This document shows, piece by piece, positions 1-4,031 of a stretch of 5,179 nt of DNA. Under the pieces are notes generated by a model that was given only the letters and a program-made list of their open reading frames with translations, did not search any database and had not been told where the DNA came from. Both the position numbers and the translations under genes were made by a program. Origin of the DNA: Micrococcales bacterium. GTDB taxonomy: Bacteria; Actinomycetota; Actinomycetes; S36-B12; UBA5976. Each line of letters starts with the position of its first letter. Within the stretch, counting starts at the first letter, position 1. The DNA lies in the NCBI GenBank assembly GCA_024640585.1, contig JAHEEQ010000073.1:1-5179 (forward strand), given 5' to 3'.

Positions 1-63
1 CCCAGCCTTGATAGCAGATTTCAGGCTTGAAATTACATGCTCTGCGAGTTCTTCTGGGGTCAT
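1..63 (-). CDS. argS: Probable arginyl-tRNA synthetase, N-terminal fragment (runs off the left edge)
   Basis: Reading the minus strand from an ATG at 63 gives 21 uninterrupted codons to the window edge, beginning MTPEELAEHVISSL and continuing with an alternating hydrophobic/charged helix. An MTPEEL-type start followed by an amphipathic helix is typical of actinobacterial ArgS, which charges tRNA-Arg with arginine in the cytoplasm and has an N-terminal domain contacting the tRNA. The divergent tRNA-Arg gene 73 bp away supports the call. No clear Shine-Dalgarno sequence precedes the ATG. Only the extreme N-terminus is visible, with no HIGH or KMSK motif, so the name rests on a short resemblance plus context. 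Another protein, or a chance ORF, remains possible. Confidence 0.5.
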   Translation of the reverse strand, partial: MTPEELAEHVISSLKSAIKAG

Positions 64-136
64 AAGGTGCCCAAGCCTAATCGTGAGCAACTCACTCACA
101 GCCCACTACGCTTCAGCCTGATTTGGGCTCAAAATT
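64..136. promoter_or_regulatory. Divergent intergenic region between argS and tRNA-Arg
   Basis: This 73-bp stretch must hold the promoters for tRNA-Arg (plus) and the probable argS (minus) if both are transcribed outward. A small inverted repeat, GTGAG-CAA-CTCAC, lies at 83-95. A weak plus-strand -10-like TACGCT lies at 107-112, about 25 bp before the tRNA. No convincing -35/-10 pair is visible on either strand, so the promoter assignment is positional only. An apparent reading frame across this region and the tRNA (37-258) is not credible as a gene. Confidence 0.3.
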
Positions 137-209
137 GCCCGCGTAGCTCAGTGGATAGAGCGTCTGCCTCCGGAGCAGAAGGTCGCAAGTTCGATTCTTG
201 CCGCGGGCA
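137..209 (+). tRNA. tRNA-Arg, anticodon CCG
   Basis: A full cloverleaf can be folded by eye. The acceptor stem is GCCCGCG (137-143) with CGCGGGC (202-208), and the discriminator is A209. The D arm is GCTC (146-149) with GAGC (158-161). The anticodon stem is TCTGC (163-167) with GCAGA (175-179) around the loop CTCCGGA. The T arm is GCAAG (185-189) with CTTGC (197-201) around TTCGATT. Every stem is fully Watson-Crick paired. The anticodon at 170-172 is CCG, which reads the arginine codon CGG. The 3' CCA is not encoded, so a nucleotidyltransferase must add it. A six-T run begins five bases after the tRNA (214-219), but no extra hairpin precedes it. Confidence 0.97.
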
Positions 210-223
210 CAAGTTTTTTGCGA

Positions 224-251
224 TTTACCTGTCACCTCGCTTTGCCATGTT
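224..251 (+). promoter_or_regulatory. Candidate leaderless promoter for the PRTase-SLOG pair
   Basis: TTTACC (224-229, 4/6 to TTGACA) and CATGTT (246-251, 3/6 to TATAAT) are separated by 16 bp, and six bases separate the -10 from the ATG at 258. This geometry would start the mRNA at or very near the initiation codon, which fits the missing Shine-Dalgarno sequence. Leaderless mRNAs are common in actinobacteria. The hexamers are weak, so this is a positional guess. Read-through from the tRNA promoter is an alternative. Confidence 0.25.
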
Positions 252-257
252 TGCCTA

Positions 258-887
258 ATGGATCATCAACACTGGATTCCTGGGATTGAATGCCCACTTC
301 CTAATTGCTATACAAGATTTGAAATTCCTGGCTTCCAAGAAGTTTGGGGACTCAATACATACACCCAAGCAAATGAACTTGGAATTAGTGAACGAAGTGA
401 ATTTGGAGAACTCGTTCACGATCTTAAGTATGTAAATCAGCCACTTAGCGGCAGCGACGAACGAATTCAAAAATTAGAAAAATTCACATCCACTTTCATT
501 CGCGAAATGCTCCCAGCGAACCTTGACTTTATTATTACTGTGCCAGCTAACAGGCCAAATACAGTCAGTATTCCAAAATTTGTCGCACGAAATTTAAGAG
601 ATAGAGGACACTCAAGGGTTTTTGAATCTCTACGCCTAATCGCACCGGTCCGAACTTTGAAGTCAATCGCAATTCTTGAAGATCGACTCAAAGAAGTTTT
701 AGGAGCATACGAACTTTCGCAGAAATTCGACGAAGAAACATCAAGAAATGTCTTGGTTCTCGACGATGTTATTGAAAGTGGTTCAACTATGCGAGCCGCT
801 TCAGCTGCCATATACAAAAAATGGCCTAACGCACACGTGTTTGGTATCGCCTTCACATTCGTAAAAGACTTTAAAATTAAGCCATGA
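258..887 (+). CDS. ComF-like phosphoribosyltransferase family protein (209 aa)
   Basis: This is a type I phosphoribosyltransferase-fold protein, predicted to bind PRPP and join or exchange a base on ribose-5-phosphate; the true substrate is unknown. The PRPP loop is clear at residues 165-178 (VLVLDDVIESGSTM), with the Asp169-Asp170 pair and a following ESGST turn. Upstream, ELVHDLKY (51-58), an IITVPANRP strand (92-100), the RDRGHS stretch (114-119) and EDRLKEVLGAYEL (141-153) match, in order, the conserved blocks of ComF proteins. The usual ComF four-Cys zinc finger is absent; only Cys12 and Cys17, with His3 and His5 nearby, remain. I chose ATG 258 because an in-frame ATG at 198 lies inside the tRNA. 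No Shine-Dalgarno sequence is visible, so translation may be leaderless. The stop overlaps the SLOG gene start by 4 bp (ATGA), implying coupling. Arginine is coded by AGA/AGG in 6 of 14 cases, unlike kgd. The fold is fairly sure; the role is not. Confidence 0.85.
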   Translation: MDHQHWIPGIECPLPNCYTRFEIPGFQEVWGLNTYTQANELGISERSEFGELVHDLKYVNQPLSGSDERIQKLEKFTSTFIREMLPANLDFIITVPANRPNTVSIPKFVARNLRDRGHSRVFESLRLIAPVRTLKSIAILEDRLKEVLGAYELSQKFDEETSRNVLVLDDVIESGSTMRAASAAIYKKWPNAHVFGIAFTFVKDFKIKP

Positions 888-1444
888 CCAAAGTGATGCT
901 CGGCGGATCTCGCCATCTCACGAATATTCCGCAGCCTGTGGTCGAAAAACTGATTGACCACATGAATGGGAGCGCCTGGTTCTTAGTCGGTGATGCAATT
1001 GGTGCTGATTCTTTATTTCAAAAATTCTTAGTTGATGCGAAGTATCCACATGTTGTGGTTTTCACAAGTATGGATCAACCAAGAAACAACTTTGGAAATT
1101 GGCAAACTAGCATTATTGATTCTGGTCTGAAATCACAAAGTGCGGCTAAGCACACAGTTAAAGACCGCAAAATGGTTGAAAAAGCTGACGAAGGTTTATT
1201 TATTTGGGACAACGAAAGTCCTGGAACACTCGCCAACGCGATAGATTTTATTGATATAGGCAGATCTTGCTTTTTCTGGACGTCAAAAGATGATTGTTTG
1301 TGGAATCTAGATTCTCCACAGAACTTAAAGTCACTGCTTGAGACAAACCTGCAAATTGCCCAGGAATCTCAAAAACGGCTGGCGACTTACCGCAATCGAG
1401 AAGCCAGAAAACACATTCCAGAACAACCGCCGAGTCTTTTCTAG
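884..1444 (+). CDS. SLOG-superfamily (YAcAr/DUF2493-like) nucleotide-binding Rossmann protein (186 aa)
   Basis: The protein opens with a beta strand and glycine turn, VMLGGSR (4-10), has a second phosphate-binding motif, GDAIGAD (36-42), and later KDRKMVEKADEGLFIWDN (93-110) followed by SPGT (112-115). This order of GGSR, GDAxGAD, DxxM, a hydrophobic strand and SPGT is characteristic of the SLOG superfamily. That group includes LOG phosphoribohydrolases, DprA-like proteins and nucleotide sensors in defence and stress systems. Whether this member cleaves, binds or merely senses a nucleotide cannot be told. The C-terminal part (about 143-186) is polar and probably helical, and ends EQPPSLF, which resembles a beta-clamp-binding peptide. 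The ATG lies within the last codons of the upstream PRTase gene (ATGA overlap), so the two are almost surely co-translated. There is no signal peptide or membrane segment, so it is cytosolic. Three of eight Arg codons are AGA. Confidence 0.82.
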   Translation: MTKVMLGGSRHLTNIPQPVVEKLIDHMNGSAWFLVGDAIGADSLFQKFLVDAKYPHVVVFTSMDQPRNNFGNWQTSIIDSGLKSQSAAKHTVKDRKMVEKADEGLFIWDNESPGTLANAIDFIDIGRSCFFWTSKDDCLWNLDSPQNLKSLLETNLQIAQESQKRLATYRNREARKHIPEQPPSLF

Positions 1445-1464
1445 AATTTAGGACCAAGTCCCTA

Positions 1465-1492
1465 CCGACATACCTAAGTACTGGAGTACCTT
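1465..1492 (+). promoter_or_regulatory. Candidate leaderless promoter for the ABC exporter pair
   Basis: CCGACA (1465-1470, 4/6 to TTGACA) and TACCTT (1487-1492, fitting the actinobacterial TAnnnT pattern) are 16 bp apart, and six bases separate the -10 from ATG 1499. The geometry is identical to the one proposed before the PRTase gene. A GGAG at 1483-1486 is the only Shine-Dalgarno-like sequence, but it sits 12 bases from the ATG, further than usual. The transporter may alternatively be read from the upstream pair across the 54-bp gap. Confidence 0.3.
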
Positions 1493-1499
1493 TTAGGTA
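1471..1499. promoter_or_regulatory. 29-bp inverted repeat over the promoter and start codon of the ABC ATPase gene
   Basis: The perfect 7-bp arms TACCTAA (1471-1477) and TTAGGTA (1493-1499) flank 15 bp that itself contains GTAC-TGGA-GTAC (1478-1489), so an RNA hairpin would have an 11-bp stem with one 3-base bulge (CTT). The element spans from just after the proposed -35 to the A of the start codon. A dimeric repressor bound here would block transcription. As RNA, it would place GGAG in or beside the loop and pair part of the start codon. A terminator is unlikely because no T-run follows. The symmetry is seen directly; the regulatory role is inferred. No regulator gene lies in this window. 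Confidence 0.5.
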
Positions 1500-2401
1500 T
1501 GAGTGCAATTGAGTTTACGAACTTAACTAAAAAATTTGGTGACTTCACTGCGGTTTCTGATTTGTCTTTCAAGGTGGAACCAGGTCGGGTCACTGGATTT
1601 CTCGGTCCAAACGGTTCCGGCAAATCCACATCACTTCGCTGCCTTACAGAATTAATCAAACCAACTTCTGGTGAAGCTTTAATTCGCGGAAAAAAGTTCA
1701 GCCATCTGGAAAACCCACTTGGAGTGGTAGGCGTTTGTTTAGAACCAAGTTTTCATCCTGGGCGTACGGGTTATGACAACTTAGCTGTGATTGCAATGGC
1801 AGCCGGAATAGATTTAAAGAATGTCGACAACGTCATTGAACAAGTTGGGATGACTAGTGCGAAGAAAGCACGAGTTCAGACATATTCATTAGGTATGAAA
1901 CAACGACTTGGTTTGGCAGCCGCACTACTTGGCAATCCAGAAATCTTGGTTTTGGACGAACCTGCAAACGGTCTCGACCCTGAGGGAATCGCTTGGATGC
2001 GTAGCTTTTTGCAATATCACGCGAGCAATGGTGGGACCGTTTTGATTTCGTCCCACGTACTTTCGGAAGTGCAGCAAACTGTTGATGACGTTGTGATTAT
2101 TTCGCACGGCAAACTTGTTAAAGCTTGCACGCTAGATGAACTCGTCGCTTCAACTTCTAACTTTGTTGAAGTTCAAACTCCTGATAGTGAAAAGTTTGCA
2201 GGAATCTTGCATGCAGGACTTGATGGAAAAACTCCAACTTCGGTCGAGCGACACAACTCCCAAACACTTCATATCGTTGGATTAACAACTTCTGAAGTTG
2301 GTCGATTGGCCCTAGTAAATGAAATTGAATTGCACAGTTTGTACGACCACAGAACCGATCTAGAAGATGTTTTCTTGAAACTAACAGGTGATGCAAAATG
2401 A
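1499..2401 (+). CDS. ABC-2 type exporter ATP-binding protein (300 aa)
   Basis: This cytoplasmic ATPase powers the permease encoded next to it. All ABC landmarks are present: Walker A GPNGSGKST (36-44), a Q-loop region where Glu82 (VCLEPSFHPGRT) replaces Gln as in BcrA/CcmA-type exporter ATPases, signature SLGMKQ (130-135), Walker B ILVLDE (149-154) with catalytic Glu154, D-loop NGLDPEG (157-163) and H-loop His186. The roughly 85-residue tail ends in TDLEDVFLKLTG, usual for drug and peptide exporter ATPases. Nothing is missing, so it should be active. The start at 1499 places the first beta strand (IEFTNLTKKFG) correctly. The last codon and stop overlap the permease ATG. The substrate is unknown; antibiotic, lantibiotic-like peptide or lipid export are all possible for this family. 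Confidence 0.95.
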   Translation: MSAIEFTNLTKKFGDFTAVSDLSFKVEPGRVTGFLGPNGSGKSTSLRCLTELIKPTSGEALIRGKKFSHLENPLGVVGVCLEPSFHPGRTGYDNLAVIAMAAGIDLKNVDNVIEQVGMTSAKKARVQTYSLGMKQRLGLAAALLGNPEILVLDEPANGLDPEGIAWMRSFLQYHASNGGTVLISSHVLSEVQQTVDDVVIISHGKLVKACTLDELVASTSNFVEVQTPDSEKFAGILHAGLDGKTPTSVERHNSQTLHIVGLTTSEVGRLALVNEIELHSLYDHRTDLEDVFLKLTGDAK

Positions 2402-3162
2402 TGAATTTGATTAAAGCTGAATTTAGGAAGATCAGTTCAACTCGTATGACATACGTTTTACTTGCAAGCTCAATCGCTTTAACAATTACTTATGTTGCAA
2501 TGTATGCGTTGCTTGCTGGATATGACAACGGCACAGGTCAAACCCTCCCACCGCTCACAATTGAGATGTCTGTTCGAATGGTTTATTCCTCCTTAGCGAG
2601 TGCACACGTAATTGTTTTAATTTTCGGCATCGTCGGTTTTACTTCAGAAACGCGACACAAGACCTTAAATTTCACTTACTTGGCAAATCCAGTCCGAGGC
2701 CAAGTGATCTCAGCAAAATTCATCACTCACGCAGTTTGGGGAGCGGTTTTCGCTGTAGCAAATCTCGCAATTGGCCTCCCGCTTGCACTTTGGCTAGTCA
2801 ATAGTCGCCCACACTTTGATATTCCATCGCAAGACATAGTGAATGTCTGCATTGGAACTTTTGCGACATTTGTTTTGTATTCAATATTGGGAATCGCACT
2901 TGGTGCACTTATTCGAAATCAAATTGCAGCAATTTTGATTTCACTTGTCTGGCAAATGTTGATTGAAAGACTTTTTCTCGCAATTTTGCCGAATGTTGGA
3001 AAATGGATGCCAGGAGGTGCAGCGAGTTCTTTAGTCGAAGCTCGTTCACTAGATGGTGCAAAGTATTTAGAACCGATTCCTGGCGGATTACTTCTACTTG
3101 GATACGCAATTGCTTTTGGAGTCATCGCTACATTTACATCCGCAAAGAAAGATGTTTCTTAG
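2398..3162 (+). CDS. ABC-2 family exporter permease (254 aa)
   Basis: This integral membrane partner of the preceding ATPase forms the transport channel, probably as a dimer with two ATPases. Six hydrophobic segments are visible at about residues 18-40, 64-83, 109-134, 148-171, 175-197 and 227-247, with short charged ends, which is the ABC-2 layout. After the second helix comes SETRHKT (83-89) and a short cytosolic stretch (NPVRGQVISAKF), the position of the coupling region typical of BcrB/NatB-like permeases. The PGGAAS turn (205-210) before the last helix is also usual. Initiation is either at ATG 2398 (overlapping the ATPase stop, ATGATGA) or at the next codon, 2401; the difference is one Met. 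There is no own promoter. The stop is one base from the stop of the convergent SDR gene. The substrate cannot be inferred. Confidence 0.93.
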   Translation: MMNLIKAEFRKISSTRMTYVLLASSIALTITYVAMYALLAGYDNGTGQTLPPLTIEMSVRMVYSSLASAHVIVLIFGIVGFTSETRHKTLNFTYLANPVRGQVISAKFITHAVWGAVFAVANLAIGLPLALWLVNSRPHFDIPSQDIVNVCIGTFATFVLYSILGIALGALIRNQIAAILISLVWQMLIERLFLAILPNVGKWMPGGAASSLVEARSLDGAKYLEPIPGGLLLLGYAIAFGVIATFTSAKKDVS

Positions 3163-3163
3163 A

Positions 3164-3886
3164 TCACCAAGGAATAATCGCGCGGTCTTCCCAGAGTTTT
3201 CCAGTGACAACGGGTTGATTATTCGCATCAACTAGTTCTCGAGTTGAAAGCCAAACAATTGTGTCGGCAGCTTCTTCTGCAGATCTAGGTGCATCAGGTC
3301 CACCCATATCTGTGCGGGTGTGATTTGGACACATTGCATCGACAAAAACTCCGCGCTTGCCCTCTGACATTTCTGCAGACATGTTTTTTGTTAATGCGTT
3401 TACACCAGCTTTTGATATTCGATAAGGAGCGAGTCCCCCAGCAGTTCCTGGCCCACTCATTCGACCAAGGCAGGCAGAAACATTTATAACGCGACCACTT
3501 CTACGTTCTAGCATTTTCTTTCCGACAAGATTGCAGGTATTGAAGACTCCATCTAAATTGGTCGACATCACACGATGCCATTCTTCATTTGATGTAAGTA
3601 CAGTTTTCGCGGTTCGATCGCTCATCACTCCAGCGCTGTTTATCAATACATCTATTGGTGAAATGCTTTCGAAATAGTCCACCATCTGTGAAACCTGACC
3701 CCAGTTCGCTACATCACAGCCATAGGGGTGAACCGTGACCCCAAGTGCGCGAAGCTCATTGGCCGCCTGCTCAGCGCTCTCGACGCTCTTGCCAACCAGC
3801 CCAATTTCTAAACCTTGCGAGCCAAGAATTTTGGCTGCGGCAAACCCAATTCCCCGACTGCCACCAGTAATCACAGCGAAACTCAT
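3164..3886 (-). CDS. Short-chain dehydrogenase/reductase, SDR family (240 aa)
   Basis: This is a soluble NAD(P)(H)-dependent oxidoreductase of the classical SDR type. The cofactor motif is TGGSRGIG (7-14); Asp58 in CDV fits the adenine pocket; NSAG (83-86) replaces the usual NNAG; and the catalytic set is Asn110, Ser137 (INVSA), Tyr155 and Lys159 (YRISK). CPNHTRTDM (186-194) corresponds to the post-catalytic PG-x-x-x-T stretch, with Asn in place of Gly. The C-terminus, GKLWEDRAIIPW, matches the W-x-D-R-x-x-I-P-W ending of carbonyl-reductase-like SDRs. Ser10-Arg11 in the cofactor loop suggests NADPH, but this is an inference. I chose ATG 3886 over upstream ATGs at 3913 and 3955 because AAAAGG lies 7 bases before it and the Rossmann strand begins at once. 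The gene diverges from kgd and converges on the permease. The substrate is unknown. Confidence 0.93.
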   Translation of the reverse strand: MSFAVITGGSRGIGFAAAKILGSQGLEIGLVGKSVESAEQAANELRALGVTVHPYGCDVANWGQVSQMVDYFESISPIDVLINSAGVMSDRTAKTVLTSNEEWHRVMSTNLDGVFNTCNLVGKKMLERRSGRVINVSACLGRMSGPGTAGGLAPYRISKAGVNALTKNMSAEMSEGKRGVFVDAMCPNHTRTDMGGPDAPRSAEEAADTIVWLSTRELVDANNQPVVTGKLWEDRAIIPW

Positions 3887-3893
3887 GGCTGAA

Positions 3894-3899
3894 CCTTTT
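3894..3899 (-). promoter_or_regulatory. Ribosome binding site of the SDR gene
   Basis: On the minus strand AAAAGG lies 7 bases before the ATG at 3886. It decides the start against two upstream in-frame ATG codons (3913 and 3955), which would add 9 and 23 residues before the Rossmann fold and lack a comparable site. Confidence 0.7.
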
Positions 3900-3907
3900 C
3901 GCACCAG

Positions 3908-3919
3908 GCGCATTTGCGC
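3908..3919. repeat. Palindrome GCGCA-TT-TGCGC (possible operator half of a pair)
   Basis: A perfect 12-bp dyad lies 22 bp upstream of the SDR start codon, between that start and the second palindrome. Its core, GCA..TTTGC, resembles the other palindrome, about 42.5 bp away centre to centre. The position suits a repressor site in the SDR leader. The role is inferred. Confidence 0.4.
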
Positions 3920-3949
3920 ATCCTGAGCACAGAAGAATGCAGATGCGGG

Positions 3950-3962
3950 GAGCAATTTGCTC
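3950..3962. repeat. Palindrome GAGCAA-T-TTGCTC (possible operator)
   Basis: A perfect 13-bp dyad with 6-bp arms lies 64 bp before the SDR start and 70 bp before the kgd start, close to the middle of the divergent region. It touches the candidate minus-strand -35 (TTGAGA, 3966-3961). A site here could control both genes. The symmetry is seen; the binding protein is unknown. Confidence 0.45.
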
Positions 3963-4019
3963 TCAAAACGGACTACCCTGACCCTTTGAAATTACCCGCA
4001 TAACTACAAGGTCTTCCAC

Positions 4020-4025
4020 GAAAGG
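4020..4025 (+). promoter_or_regulatory. Ribosome binding site of kgd
   Basis: GAAAGG lies six bases before the GTG at 4032. An in-frame stop at 3987-3989, with no ATG, GTG or TTG start at a better position between, together with this site, fixes the GTG as the start. Confidence 0.7.
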
Positions 4026-4031
4026 CTCGAA

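Larger units (their letters stand above)
3887..4031. promoter_or_regulatory. Divergent control region between the SDR gene and kgd
   Basis: This 145-bp non-coding stretch must carry promoters for both genes. Toward kgd, CTGACC (3978-3983) and CATAAC (3999-4004) are weak -35/-10 candidates with a short 15-bp spacer. Toward the SDR gene, the minus strand shows TTGAGA (3966-3961, 5/6 to the -35 consensus) overlapping a palindrome, but no good -10 at the right distance. Two perfect palindromes, listed separately, are the most distinctive content. Confidence 0.45.

Noticed and set aside
210..219. T-run after tRNA-Arg as an intrinsic terminator
   Set aside because: There is no dedicated GC hairpin directly before the six Ts; only the tRNA's own T arm is nearby, about a dozen bases away.
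198..257. N-terminal extension of the PRTase from ATG 198
   Set aside because: This start lies inside the tRNA 3' end, and the extra 20 residues have no counterpart in ComF-like proteins.
37..258. 73-codon plus-strand reading frame
   Set aside because: It runs through the entire tRNA-Arg gene and has no recognisable protein features; the same region encodes the N-terminus of a better candidate on the minus strand.
467..961. 164-codon minus-strand ORF opposite the PRTase gene
   Set aside because: It is antisense to a gene with clear family motifs, and its translation shows no domain or ribosome binding site.
1451..1461. GGAC-CAA-GTCC hairpin after the SLOG gene as a terminator
   Set aside because: The stem is only 4 bp and no T-run follows; it is too weak to call.
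185..1498. Attachment-site duplication of the tRNA 3' end marking an integrated element
   Set aside because: Reading onward to the ABC genes, I found no second copy of the T-arm/acceptor sequence and no integrase gene, so an integrated element is not shown.
3887..3955. Longer SDR start at 3955 or 3913
   Set aside because: The added residues precede the Rossmann strand, lack a good ribosome binding site and would place coding sequence over both palindromes (3955) or one of them (3913).
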